From the NCBI GenBank assembly GCA_963169165.1, contig CAUJFL010000233.1, positions 1 through 48,492 on the forward strand: a stretch of DNA of 48,492 bases, written 5' to 3'. The position numbers and the translations under genes were made by a program. This document shows positions 1-11,705 of this stretch, piece after piece (the first letter of the stretch is position 1; each line of letters opens with the position of its first letter). The stretch is from Myxococcota bacterium (GTDB lineage Bacteria; Myxococcota_A; Polyangia; Polyangiales; Polyangiaceae). Under the pieces are notes generated by a model that made no database searches, was not told where the DNA came from, and saw nothing but the letters and a program-made list of their open reading frames with translations.

Positions 1-19
1 ACGAAGCTCCGAGGGGTGC

Positions 20-38
20 GGGCGCGGGCCGCGCGCCC
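20..38 (-). terminator. GC-rich hairpin downstream of deoA
   Basis: A perfect 7-bp stem (20-26 with 32-38) and a 5-nt loop lie about 35 bases after the deoA stop. There is no T tract after it on the minus strand, so a role in termination or mRNA 3'-end protection is only a guess. Nothing else is recognisable in bases 1-72. Confidence 0.22.
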
Positions 39-72
39 CTTCGCCCTCGCGCGGGGCGCTGGTGCGCGCAGC

Positions 73-1383
73 TCACGCCTCGACGCGCCCGAGCACGAGC
101 GGAGGCGGCGGGAAGCTCGCGTCGGCGATCGTGAACGCGCGCTTCACCCGGGCCGCCATCGCCTTCGCCTTCGCGCGGTCGTCGGCGTGCACGGTGGCGA
201 GCAACAAGCCTTTCTTCACGCGCGCGCCGCGGGTGACGGTCAGCTCGACGCCGACGTCGGGCTTGACCGCCTGATCGGCGCGCGTGCGGCCCGCGCCGAG
301 CTCGACCGCGGCGAGGCCCAGCTCGAGCGGATCGATGCTCGTCACCCAGCCGGCGCGCTCGGAGGTGACCTCGACCTGCACCTTGGCGCGGGGCAGGCGG
401 TCCGGGTCGTCGACGACGCGGGGATCGCCGTGGTGCGCGGCGACGAGCTTCTTCATGGTCGAGAGGCCCCTGCCGCTCGAGATCGCCTTCTGGAGCTTGC
501 CCTCGGCGTCCGCGAGGTTCTTCGCCTTCTTGCCGAGCACGAGCATCTCGGCGCCGAGGGCGAGCGTCAGCGCGAGCGTGTCGTCGGGGCCCTTGCCGTG
601 CAGCACCTCGAGCGCCTCGCGCGTCTCGAGCGCGTTGCCGACGGTCCTGCCGATCGGCGCGCTCATGTCCGTCAGCAGGGCGACCACGCGCTTGCCGCCG
701 CGCGCGCCGACCCGCGCCAGCGCCTCGGCGAGCACGCGCGCCTGCGCCTCCGTCTTCATGAACGCGCCCGCGCCCACCTTCACGTCGAGCACGAGGGCGT
801 CGATCCCCTCGGCCAGCTTCTTCGAGAGGATGCTCGCGACGATGAGCGGCACGCACTCGACCGTCGCCGTGACGTCGCGCAACGCGTAGATGCGCTTGTC
901 GGCCGGCGCGAGCTCCTTCGTCTGGCCGATCATCGACGCGCCGACCGTCGCCACCGTGTGCGCGAACGAGCGCGCGTCGAGGTTCACGTCGAACCCCGGG
1001 ATGGCCTCGAGCTTGTCGAGCGTGCCGCCGGTGTGCCCGAGGCCGCGCCCCGAGACCATCGGCACGGGCACGCCGCAGGCGGCGACCAGCGGCGCGAGGC
1101 AGATGGAGATCTTGTCGCCGACGCCCCCGGTCGAGTGCTTGTCGACCTTCACGCCGGGGACGCGGGACAGATCGAGCACCTCGCCGCTCTGGAGCATCGC
1201 CTGGGTCAGCGCGTCGGTCTCGGCGTCGGTCATCCCGCGCTGGAACACCGCCATCAGCCACGCCGACATCTGGTAGTCGGCGAGCTCACCCGCAGAGAAC
1301 GCGCCGATCAACCGCGCGATCTCTTCTGCGGTGTGCTCGCCGCCGTCACGTTTCTTCGCCAACAGCTCGACGATCGAGGACAT
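73..1383 (-). CDS. deoA: Thymidine / pyrimidine-nucleoside phosphorylase
   Basis: A 436-residue cytosolic enzyme for reversible phosphorolysis of thymidine (or uridine) to the free base and (deoxy)ribose 1-phosphate, in nucleoside salvage. The family signature KHSTGGVGDK is at residues 82-91, followed by the SGRGLGHTGG substrate loop near 113-122. The length matches the usual 430-440 residues and the helical N-terminal, alpha/beta and C-terminal domains all appear present. ATG at 1383 gives a normal N-terminus (MSSIVELLAKK). It follows the minus-strand gene ending at 1404 by 20 bp and may be cotranscribed with it. Whether it prefers thymidine (DeoA) or several pyrimidine nucleosides (Pdp) cannot be told from sequence alone. 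Confidence 0.93.
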   Translation of the reverse strand: MSSIVELLAKKRDGGEHTAEEIARLIGAFSAGELADYQMSAWLMAVFQRGMTDAETDALTQAMLQSGEVLDLSRVPGVKVDKHSTGGVGDKISICLAPLVAACGVPVPMVSGRGLGHTGGTLDKLEAIPGFDVNLDARSFAHTVATVGASMIGQTKELAPADKRIYALRDVTATVECVPLIVASILSKKLAEGIDALVLDVKVGAGAFMKTEAQARVLAEALARVGARGGKRVVALLTDMSAPIGRTVGNALETREALEVLHGKGPDDTLALTLALGAEMLVLGKKAKNLADAEGKLQKAISSGRGLSTMKKLVAAHHGDPRVVDDPDRLPRAKVQVEVTSERAGWVTSIDPLELGLAAVELGAGRTRADQAVKPDVGVELTVTRGARVKKGLLLATVHADDRAKAKAMAARVKRAFTIADASFPPPPLVLGRVEA

Positions 1384-1403
1384 GGGTCTAGTGGGTCGCT
1401 CTC

Positions 1404-2480
1404 TCAGATCTTGTTGAGCTCTTCGATGAATTCCCAGTCAGCGATCAGGTGCTTTCTGAGGAGCAGCGACAGCAGCGTCGCGACCATCTTCTCCCAGCGC
1501 GCGTTGTCGCCGAGGATCTCGCTCGCGTCGGCGCCGCGCGAGGAGGCCCGCAGCGCCGCGACGATGTCTCGCGCCGTCAGCAGCTCGCCGGGCGCGTCGC
1601 CGCTCTCGGGCGGCTCGTCTGTCGGCGCGACCTTCGATTTGCGACGTGGCAGCGACATGGTGGTCCCGTCGAGGAACGTGAGCGCCATCATCCGCGCCAT
1701 GCGCTTGGCCTTCTCTTCTGCGTCGAGCTTGGTGGCGACCGGCACCTCGCGCACGGCCACCTCGGGCCCCTCGTCGTCGAACGTCACCGGCACGCTGTGG
1801 AGCTCGCCTCGCGCCGGAGGCACCGAAGGGATCGCCTGACGCGCGGCCGCGGGCGGCTGGTCGACGGGCGCCGCGGGCGGAGGCTGGGGCGTCGGATCGG
1901 GCGCGATGTCCAGCTCCTCGAGCACGGGGAGCTCTTCGGCGGGCGCGGCGGGCAAGATCACGGGCTCGCTCCCGCTCGCCCCGCGGGCCTCGTTGCGGAG
2001 CGCGTCGGGCGGCACGCTCGGCAAGGTCGCGCGCCCTCCGCCATAGTAGACGCGGATGGCGTTTCGGATGTCGCTCGGCGGCGCGATCATCGCGCGCACC
2101 GGCAGGCCCGCGGCCTCGCCGACGGCCTTGAGCGCCTCCTCGTTGCTGGGGTCGTCCATCGCCACGTACAGCGTCTCGCCCTGCTTGCGGACGTGCCGCA
2201 CGTAGATCGGCACGAGGCAGAACTGCTCGACGATCGCGCGCGGGACCAGGTTGAGCAGCTGCCGGGAGAAATCGATGTGGTACAGCGACACCCACGGCGC
2301 GCTCAGCTGCTGCAACAGGATCTGCGTGAGCTGAGTCTCGTTGACGAGGCCCGCCTCGACCAGCAGCGTGCCGAGCCTACGGCCGTCTCGCTTCTGGCGC
2401 TGCAAGACGACCAGCAGCTCCTCTTCCGAGAGGATGCCTGCCTCGACGAGGAGCTGTCCCAGGCGGATGCGCGGAGCCAT
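1404..2480 (-). CDS. Orphan GspE/MshE N-terminal domain protein
   Basis: A 358-residue cytosolic protein. Residues 1-155 resemble the N-terminal domain of GspE/PilB/MshE secretion and pilus ATPases: two LGQLLVEAG/LGTLLVEAG-type half repeats, then a region with 'YVAMDDPSNEEAL' typical of this fold. No Walker ATPase follows. Instead there is a Pro/Ala-rich linker (about 165-235), an acidic stretch and a helical C-terminus (about 295-358). MshE N-domains bind cyclic di-GMP, so a c-di-GMP receptor or adaptor role is possible but inferred. Such stand-alone proteins are common in myxobacteria. ATG at 2480 is the first sensible start. It is divergent from the kinase at 2554. Confidence 0.7.
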   Translation of the reverse strand: MAPRIRLGQLLVEAGILSEEELLVVLQRQKRDGRRLGTLLVEAGLVNETQLTQILLQQLSAPWVSLYHIDFSRQLLNLVPRAIVEQFCLVPIYVRHVRKQGETLYVAMDDPSNEEALKAVGEAAGLPVRAMIAPPSDIRNAIRVYYGGGRATLPSVPPDALRNEARGASGSEPVILPAAPAEELPVLEELDIAPDPTPQPPPAAPVDQPPAAARQAIPSVPPARGELHSVPVTFDDEGPEVAVREVPVATKLDAEEKAKRMARMMALTFLDGTTMSLPRRKSKVAPTDEPPESGDAPGELLTARDIVAALRASSRGADASEILGDNARWEKMVATLLSLLLRKHLIADWEFIEELNKI

Positions 2481-2553
2481 CGGTGCGCGCCCACGTTACC
2501 CCGAGAACGCGTCGAGCGGCGCCGCCAAAGGTTGTGATAGCGTCTCGCGCCTC
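2481..2553. promoter_or_regulatory. Divergent intergenic region, deoA block / kinase
   Basis: These 73 bases separate the ATG of the minus-strand GspE-N gene from the GTG of the kinase and must hold both promoters if each gene starts its own transcript. I see no convincing -35/-10 pair and no inverted repeat. Confidence 0.3.
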
Positions 2554-5222
<2,669 letters not shown>

Positions 5223-5226
<4 letters not shown>

Positions 5227-6266
5227 GCGACGCCACGGCGGACCCCCCACGGTTCGTCGCACGATGGGATCTCGACAAAACTTACTTGCGCACCGAGTTC
5301 GACACCTTCCGCGATCTGGTGCGCACCGCGCTCGAGAAGCCGGAGGAGAAGCGCACCGTCCCGGGCGCGGCGTCGCTGCTGCGCGAGCTCGGCGACGCCG
5401 GCGGCGAGATCCACATCCTGTCGGGGAGCCCGCGGCAGATGCGCGGTCGCATCGTGAAGAAGCTCACGCTCGACGGCGCGCGGTTCCACTCGCTCACGCT
5501 GAAGCCCAACCTGTCGAACCTGCTGCGGCTTCGGCTGCGCGCGGTGCGTGATCAGCTGGGGTACAAGCTCCCCGCGCTGCTCGCGTCGCGCGCGTCGATG
5601 AGCGGCGCCGGCGCGCGCCTCCCCGAGGTGCTGCTGGGCGACGACGCGGAGGCCGACGCGCTCGTCTACTCGCTGTACGCCGACGTCTCGGCGGGCCTGG
5701 TCACGGAGGCGCAGCTCTCGCGCCTGATGCGCCTCGCGGGCTCGTACGACGATCACGTCGAGCGCGCGCTCGCGTCGGCGCGCGTGATCGACAAGCGCCC
5801 GCTCGTGCGGCACATCTTCATCCACCTCGATCGCCAGACGCCGCCGAGCCGGTTCGCCAGGTACGGCGCGCGCGTCGTGCCGTTCTTCAACTACCTGCAG
5901 CCCGCGCTGGTCATCGCCGACGACGGCCTCCTGTCGCCGGCCGCGGTCGGGCGCGTGGCCTCGGAGCTGGTCCTCGCCCACCGCTTCGACGGCGAGGCGC
6001 TCGCGCGCAGCTACGTCGATCTTCGCCGCCGGGGTCACCTGAGGGGCGCGCTCGACGGCGCGGTCGGCGCGATGCGAGAGGGCGCCGATCCGCTCGCGCG
6101 CGACGCGCTCGACGACATGGCGCGCCTGCTGCCCACGCTCCTCGGCAGGCTGCCGCCCATCGCGCCCCCGGGCGAGCCCGAGCTCGACTACGCCGCGCTG
6201 GTGGTCGCGCAGCACGAGCGGCGGCGCGCGCCCCGCCCGGGCGGCGTCAGCGTACGTCCTCGCTGA
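5223..6266 (+). CDS. APP1-like phosphatidate phosphatase domain protein (HAD fold)
   Basis: A 347-residue protein that begins at TTG 5223, overlapping the kinase stop, so the two are translationally coupled. It has the HAD motif I DLDKT at residues 16-20 (D16, D18), a motif II serine in HILSGSP near residue 66 and an acidic GDDAEAD near 139. This arrangement resembles the APP1/DUF2183 phosphatidate phosphatases (DxDxT, then a Ser in an 'SxSP' strand, then GDxxxxD). The expected activity is dephosphorylation of phosphatidate or a related phosphate ester, but only the fold and motifs are seen. There is no signal peptide. A TTG start is unusual, but no ATG or GTG lies between it and motif I. The 3' end overlaps the convergent gene by 20 bp. 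Confidence 0.68.
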
Positions 6267-7932
6267 GCGAGATGGGCACCCAGAACACCCGCATCTTGGT
6301 CGCCGCGCCGCTCCGGGTGAAGCCGGCGAGCCCGTAGAGCACGTTCCACCAGTGGCCGTTGGGGGTCTGGCCGTACGTGAAGAACGGGAAGAAGTGAAAC
6401 TCCCAGTCGAGGCCGTTCTTGAGCCTCCGCTCCCGATAGTAGGTGTTGAGCACCAGCTGGCTCGTGGTGTTACCCTCTTGAAAGCGCCAGTAGATCGGGA
6501 AGCCGACGGTCGCGCGCGAGTCGGGCGTGACGAAATCGAAGAAGAACGGCGCGACCACGGTGTGCGAGTGGAGCCTGTCGCGCCCGACGAACACGAACGG
6601 GTACAGGTTGGTGCTCCAGCCGGTGATGCTCCGCTCGTGCTCGAAGAACGGCGTGATCCACCACGTCTGTGACAACCCATACTTCTTCTGGTGACCATAG
6701 AACGGGAAGAAGAGCTGCGTCGACTCGCGCGGGCTCTGGTGGCTGTACAAGAACGGAAACAGCAGCTTCGTCTCGCTCTTCTCGTCGGGATCCTCGCGCC
6801 GCCAGTAGAACGGCGTGATCATGTCGAGCTGGGTGCGGCCGCGGTGCCGCGCGTAACCCCACGTGACGAAGGTCTTCTCGCCCTCGGGGCCGGTGCGATC
6901 GATGAACAGCGGCGTGACCAGCAGCTTCTCGGTCGGGCCCTTGTGTCCATAGTGAAACAACAGCGGCGGGATCGTGAGGTGATCCTCGTCGGGGCCCCAC
7001 ACATGAAAGAACAGCGGCGCGACGTGCTGCGACTCGTGCGTCGGCGTGTGCTTGCGGATGTAAGGCCCCCAGATGTTGAGCCAGCTCTGGTCCAGCTCTT
7101 CATAGGAGTAATAGTGCAGGAGCGGCGGGGCGATCTCGAAGCGGGAGCGCTCGTCCTTGCCGGCGAAATACAGCGGAAACACGCCATATTTGATCGAGTC
7201 GGCCGTCTCCGGGTTGCACGTCTGACCGCCCCGCCAGAAGCAGAAGCCGGGGCCCACGATGCTCCTGCCGCCGTTCTTGTCAGTCTTCAGGTGGGTGAGC
7301 AGCGGCGGGATCGTCAGGTAGAAGCCGTCGCTCCGCTTGCCGTAGAAGTAGAACGGCGCGAAGAAGTGATCGCTCGCGCCGGGGCCGTCGTGCCAGCCGA
7401 CGGGGCCCACGATCGTCGTGCGGTCCTGCTCCTCGCGCCAGCGCCACACGAACGGGAACAGCACGTCCGCGTCGTTGTGCGGGCTGCGACGGCGATAGTA
7501 CAAGAGGCCGAAGCTCGACGCCGTGTCGTTTGGCTGGGTGCGCTCGGCCCAGACAGGGAAGATGGTGCGAAACCGATACTGTCCGCTCTTCTCCTCGAAG
7601 TAGTTGGGAGGATAGAAAGTGTAGCGGCGCGTGGAGTCGGCGCCCGCGGGGCGGTCACCCGGGTGGTCGCTGGTCGAGCCGATGCGCTTCCTCAGCGAGG
7701 GCGGCAGCGCGAGCGGGTCCTCGGGGAGGCGCGGCTCGCTGGTGGTGGTCTTCGGGATCGCGTCGTCGGCCGCGCCGCTCGCCGCGTGCGTCTCGGGGGC
7801 GTTGGGATCCTTCTTGGGCTTCTGCTGGGGCTGCTGCATCGGCGGGGGGCCGAATTGCGCCGACGCGGTCGCGCTCAAGGTGACGCCGACGCCGACGATG
7901 GCGAGGGCGCGCCGGGCGCACGGGAGGCTCAA
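6247..7932 (-). CDS. Secreted/outer-membrane aromatic-repeat protein
   Basis: About 561 residues. After a signal peptide (LAIVGVGVTLSATASA, cut before QFGPP) and a Gln/Pro/Lys-rich spacer, the mature protein is built from many short repeats rich in Phe, Tyr, Trp, Pro and His. The recurring cores are of the form PLFF, PFFY, LFPF and IPPLL, spaced roughly 20-35 residues, with 'WR' and 'Y..' strands between them. This suggests a repetitive beta structure such as a barrel or solenoid. I do not recognise a named family or an enzyme motif. TTG 7932 overlaps the hisS stop by 4 bases; GTG 7941 is an alternative start. It is translated after hisS. Function is unknown. Confidence 0.7.
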   Translation of the reverse strand: MSLPCARRALAIVGVGVTLSATASAQFGPPPMQQPQQKPKKDPNAPETHAASGAADDAIPKTTTSEPRLPEDPLALPPSLRKRIGSTSDHPGDRPAGADSTRRYTFYPPNYFEEKSGQYRFRTIFPVWAERTQPNDTASSFGLLYYRRRSPHNDADVLFPFVWRWREEQDRTTIVGPVGWHDGPGASDHFFAPFYFYGKRSDGFYLTIPPLLTHLKTDKNGGRSIVGPGFCFWRGGQTCNPETADSIKYGVFPLYFAGKDERSRFEIAPPLLHYYSYEELDQSWLNIWGPYIRKHTPTHESQHVAPLFFHVWGPDEDHLTIPPLLFHYGHKGPTEKLLVTPLFIDRTGPEGEKTFVTWGYARHRGRTQLDMITPFYWRREDPDEKSETKLLFPFLYSHQSPRESTQLFFPFYGHQKKYGLSQTWWITPFFEHERSITGWSTNLYPFVFVGRDRLHSHTVVAPFFFDFVTPDSRATVGFPIYWRFQEGNTTSQLVLNTYYRERRLKNGLDWEFHFFPFFTYGQTPNGHWWNVLYGLAGFTRSGAATKMRVFWVPISLSEDVR

Positions 7933-9200
7933 CTCTCCCACCCCAGAGACGCGAGCCGGTCGGCCAGCACACGCGCGACGCTCGCGCGGGGCAGCTCCTC
8001 CTGCGCGTGCGTCGCCATCGTCTTGACCGCGACCGCGCCGCGCTCGAGCTCGGCGTCGCCGATGAGCACCGCGACGGTCGCGCCGCGCTGCTCGGCGCGC
8101 GCCATCATCGCCTTCAGCTTGCCGCCTCGCCCGTCGACGATCGCGGGGATCGAGAGCGCGCGCAGCTCCTTGGCCAGCACGAGGCACGCGGTCGCGCCCG
8201 CGTCGCCGAGCGGCACGAGCACCACGAGCGGCGCGGCGCGAGGGAGCTCGGGGCGCATCGCCAGCAAGAGGCGCTCGAGCCCGAGCGCGAAGCCGATCGC
8301 GGGGGTCGCGGGCCCGCCGAGCTCGGCGATCATGCCGTCGTAGCGCCCGCCGCCGCCGAGCGCGTTCTGCGCGCCGAGCTCTCCGCCCGAGCCGCGCAGC
8401 TCGAACAGCGTGCGCGTGTAGTAGTCGAGGCCGCGGACGAGCCGGGGATCGACGCGGTACGGCGTGCCGAGCGCGTCGAGGTGCCGCCTCAGCGCGTCGA
8501 AGTGCGCGCGATCGTCGCCGTCGAGGACGTCGAGCACCGTCGGCGCGTCGGCGCACAGCTCTTGATCGCGCGGGCTCTTGGAGTCGAGGATGCGAAGGGG
8601 GTTCTTGTCGAGGCGGCGCTGCGACTCTTCGGAGAGGTCGGCGCGGCGCGGCGAGAGGTGCGTCACGAGCGCGTCGCGGTACCGCGCGCGGGTGTCGCCC
8701 GAGCCGAGCGAGTTGACCAGCACCTCGATCTCGCCGACGCCCAGCTCGCCCAGGAAGCCGACGAGCATGTCGATCATCTCGGCGTCGCACACAGGGCCCG
8801 GATCGCCGTAGATCTCGCAGCCCGCCTGGTGAAACTGGCGCTGCCGTCCGCGGGCGGGGCGCTCTCCGCGAAACATCGGGCCGAGGTAGCTCCAGCGCGT
8901 GACGGCCTGCCGCGCGTGCACGGTGTGCTCGAGGTAGGCGCGCGCCGCCCCCGCGGTGCCCTCGGGGCGCAGCGTCAGCTCGTCGTCGTGCCGACGGAAC
9001 GAGTACATCTCCTTCTCGACGACGTCGGTCGCCTCGCCGATCGAGCGCACGAACAGCGGCGTCGGCTCGCACACCGGCGTGCGGACCTCTTCGTAGCCGT
9101 GCCGCGACGCCATGGCCCTGAACGCCGCCTCGAGGCGGTGCCAGCGCCCGATCTCGTCGGGCAGGATGTCGTGCATCCCCTTGACGGCGCGCAGTTTCAC
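7929..9200 (-). CDS. hisS: Histidyl-tRNA synthetase
   Basis: A 423-residue class II aminoacyl-tRNA synthetase that charges tRNA-His. It opens with the family N-terminus VKGMHDILPDE. It then carries motif 2 around LRPEGTAG and the later R/F loop, and the histidine-specific GLDYYTRTLFEL signature. Next come the class II motif 3 region (GFALGLERLLLA) and an anticodon-binding domain from about residue 325. The length is typical. ATG 9200 is a standard start. It is separated from rnr upstream by 120 bp that contains a terminator-like hairpin, and it overlaps the next minus-strand gene by 4 bp. Confidence 0.95.
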   Translation of the reverse strand: MKLRAVKGMHDILPDEIGRWHRLEAAFRAMASRHGYEEVRTPVCEPTPLFVRSIGEATDVVEKEMYSFRRHDDELTLRPEGTAGAARAYLEHTVHARQAVTRWSYLGPMFRGERPARGRQRQFHQAGCEIYGDPGPVCDAEMIDMLVGFLGELGVGEIEVLVNSLGSGDTRARYRDALVTHLSPRRADLSEESQRRLDKNPLRILDSKSPRDQELCADAPTVLDVLDGDDRAHFDALRRHLDALGTPYRVDPRLVRGLDYYTRTLFELRGSGGELGAQNALGGGGRYDGMIAELGGPATPAIGFALGLERLLLAMRPELPRAAPLVVLVPLGDAGATACLVLAKELRALSIPAIVDGRGGKLKAMMARAEQRGATVAVLIGDAELERGAVAVKTMATHAQEELPRASVARVLADRLASLGWES

Positions 9201-9254
9201 GGTGGGTTCGCTACAGTGGGACGCCGGGAAGGTGCCCTGGAAGGGTGGACAAAA

Positions 9255-9300
9255 GCCGCGCGCTTATGGTCGCACCTTCCACAGCGGTCAAGCGCGCGGC
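9255..9300 (-). terminator. Stem-loop with T tract between rnr and hisS
   Basis: A perfect 11-bp GC-rich stem (9255-9265 with 9290-9300) encloses a 24-nt loop. On the minus strand it is followed at once by TTTTG. It sits 20 bases after the rnr stop and 55 bases before the hisS start, so it fits a Rho-independent terminator or an attenuator in the hisS leader. No T-box motif is visible. Confidence 0.5.
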
Positions 9301-9320
9301 CGCCGCGCGGCGAAGGGCGG

Positions 9321-11675
9321 TCAGCGCCGCTTCTTCTGGCGGGCCTCGGTCTTCTTCCTCGCGGCGCGCTGCTTCTTCTCGCGGGGGGAGAGGGCGCGCT
9401 CCTGCTCGCGCGACGAGGTGCCCGGCGCCCGGCGCTTCGGCGGCGCGTCCGCCTCTCGCTTGTGAAACAAGCCCTGCTTCAGCGGCGTGTGATCGGTCGC
9501 GGCGGCCGGCACGCGCCAGGCCGTGATCTGGCGCCGCGGGACGTTGACGTCCTCGATCGTGACCTGGAGGCGATCGCCGAGCGCGACGGCGTCGCCGGAG
9601 CGCGGCGCGACGAAGCGCATGCCCACCTCGTCCAGCTCGTAGCGATCGCGGCCGAGCTGCTCGGCCTTGACGAGCACGTCGACGAACGGCGCGTCGAGCG
9701 CGACGAACACGCCGCTCGCGACGACCGCCGTCACCGTGCCCTCGAAGGACTCGCCGAGGTGACGGCGCATGTAGAGCGCGCGGCAGAGATCGACGATCTC
9801 GCGCTCGACGTCCATCGCCCGTCGCTCGCGCATGCTGGCGGTCTTGGCCGCGTCATCGAGGCGCGCCTTGCCCTCGTCGCTCCGATCGATCGGCGCCCTG
9901 TCGAGCACGCCCTTGATGATCCTGTGGACGACCGTGTCGGGGTACCGCCGGATCGGCGAGGTGAAATGCAGGTACGCCGCCGACGCGAGGCCGAAATGCC
10001 CGATGTTGCGCGGATCGTACGAGGCCTGCTTCAGCGCGCGCAAGAGCAGCATCGACAGCACCGACGCCCGCGGGTGGCGCTCGAGCTTGCGCAAGAACGC
10101 CGAGAGCTTGCGGGCGTCTTGACCGTCGGCCTCGTCGAACGGGAAGCCGAGCTGGTCGGCGAGCGCGGCGAAGCGGGACAGCTTCTCCTCGTCGGGCGGC
10201 GGGTGGACCCGATAGATGCCCGGAACGTCGCGCTCGACCAGGAACCTCGCGGCGACCTCGTTGGCGAGCAGCATCAGCTCCTCGACGAGCTGGTAGGCGC
10301 GGCGCACGCCTGGATCCTCGGCGCGGCGCTCGATCGAGATGGGCGCGTGGGTCTCGGGATCGAGCGTCACCTTGGGCTCGGGCAGCTCGAGATCGAGGGC
10401 GCCGCGCCGCAGCCGCTTGGAGCGGAGGATCTGCGCGAGCTGATCGGCGACGCGAAGGCCGTCGACGAGCTCGGGCGGCACCTTGCCCTTGGCCCGCTGG
10501 GAGAACCCGAGCGCCTTCGCGACGCCGCCGTAGGTCAGCTTCGCGACCGAGCGGATGAACGCGGGCGCCACGCGGTAGCCGGTCACGTTCGCGCCCGCGT
10601 CGAGCGTGACGATGATCGCGAGCGCCAAGCGTAGCTGCTCGGGCAGGAGCGAGCACAGGTTGGACGACAGCGCCGCCGGCAGCATCGGGATCGCCCGATC
10701 GGGCAGGTAGATCGAGCAGCCCCGGTCGAACGCGGCCTGATCGAGCGCGGTGCCGGGCCGCACGTAGTGGCTGACGTCGGCGATGGCGATGGTCGCGGTG
10801 TACGTGCCGTCGATCGCGCGCTCGACCCACACCGCGTCGTCGTGATCGCGCGCGTCCTCGGGATCGATCGTCGGCAGCGGCACGCCCGTGAGATCGAGGC
10901 GGCCTTCGAGCTCGTCGGGGCGCACCTCGCCGCCGAACGCGCGGGCCTCGCGCTCGGCGGCCTCGCCGTGCGGCTCGTCGACGGCCTCGCGCACCAGCAC
11001 CTTCTGGATCTCGACCTCGGGATCGCCCGGCTCGCCCAGCGCTACGATCAGCCGCGCCTCGGGGTTCTCGTCGGGGAGGAGCGGGAAGCGGGTGATCTCG
11101 CCGACCGCCGCGCTGCCGTCGCGCCCGGAGACCTCTCCAGTCAGCACCACCGGGCCACGGACGCGCGCGTCGTCGGGCTCGAGCCACGCGCTCGCGCCGC
11201 GGCGCCGCAGGGTGCCGGCGATCCGCGTGCGCGCGCGCGCCTCGACGCGGACGATCTCGCCCTCGATCCCCCTCGCCGAGCGGCGGATCACGCGGACGAC
11301 GACCTGATCTCCGTGCATCGCGCCGCGGATCGCGTGCTCGGGCACGTAGACGTCCTCGCGCTCGCCCGGCGTGCGGACGAAGCCGAAGCCGCGCGGATCG
11401 AGCGACAGCCGACCTGCGCGCTCGGTCGACGGTTTGACCGATGGCGGCGGCGCGCCTTCGGCCCCGAGCGAGAAGCGGCCTCCGTCGTGGGCGACGAGCG
11501 CGCCCTCGTGCGCGAGGCTCTCGAGCATCCGCAAGAGGCCGGGCGTCGCGGCCTCGCTGACCCTGAGCTTGGAGGCGGCGTCGCGCGCCGACACCGCGCG
11601 GCCGATCTTCGCGAAGTAGGACAGCACCGCGTCCCGCCGGGGCAGGGCTTCGTGCATGCGCGGGTCGTACCACAC
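9321..11675 (-). CDS. rnr: Ribonuclease R (RNase II/VacB family)
   Basis: A 784-residue processive 3'-to-5' exoribonuclease. An N-terminal winged-helix segment (about 15-70) is followed by cold-shock-like domains and the RNB catalytic domain with IDPEDARDHDDAV (metal-binding Asp residues) near 260. An S1 domain lies at about 655-735, and the end is a Lys/Arg-rich tail that is common in RNase R and aids structured-RNA degradation. The architecture and length match RNase R rather than the shorter RNase II. The start is uncertain: GTG 11675 or ATG 11657 (MHEALPRRDAV); neither has a clear ribosome-binding site. A neighbouring permease gene starts at 12383 on the same strand and ends 30 bp upstream. 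Confidence 0.92.
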   Translation of the reverse strand: MWYDPRMHEALPRRDAVLSYFAKIGRAVSARDAASKLRVSEAATPGLLRMLESLAHEGALVAHDGGRFSLGAEGAPPPSVKPSTERAGRLSLDPRGFGFVRTPGEREDVYVPEHAIRGAMHGDQVVVRVIRRSARGIEGEIVRVEARARTRIAGTLRRRGASAWLEPDDARVRGPVVLTGEVSGRDGSAAVGEITRFPLLPDENPEARLIVALGEPGDPEVEIQKVLVREAVDEPHGEAAEREARAFGGEVRPDELEGRLDLTGVPLPTIDPEDARDHDDAVWVERAIDGTYTATIAIADVSHYVRPGTALDQAAFDRGCSIYLPDRAIPMLPAALSSNLCSLLPEQLRLALAIIVTLDAGANVTGYRVAPAFIRSVAKLTYGGVAKALGFSQRAKGKVPPELVDGLRVADQLAQILRSKRLRRGALDLELPEPKVTLDPETHAPISIERRAEDPGVRRAYQLVEELMLLANEVAARFLVERDVPGIYRVHPPPDEEKLSRFAALADQLGFPFDEADGQDARKLSAFLRKLERHPRASVLSMLLLRALKQASYDPRNIGHFGLASAAYLHFTSPIRRYPDTVVHRIIKGVLDRAPIDRSDEGKARLDDAAKTASMRERRAMDVEREIVDLCRALYMRRHLGESFEGTVTAVVASGVFVALDAPFVDVLVKAEQLGRDRYELDEVGMRFVAPRSGDAVALGDRLQVTIEDVNVPRRQITAWRVPAAATDHTPLKQGLFHKREADAPPKRRAPGTSSREQERALSPREKKQRAARKKTEARQKKRR

Positions 11676-11705
11676 GCGGGATCGACGCGCGCACGAAACC
11701 CGCGC

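Noticed and set aside
8007-10634. 875-codon plus-strand open frame
   Set aside because: It is the antisense of hisS and rnr; the protein is Arg/Ala/His-rich without domains. Long antisense frames are expected in such G+C-rich DNA.
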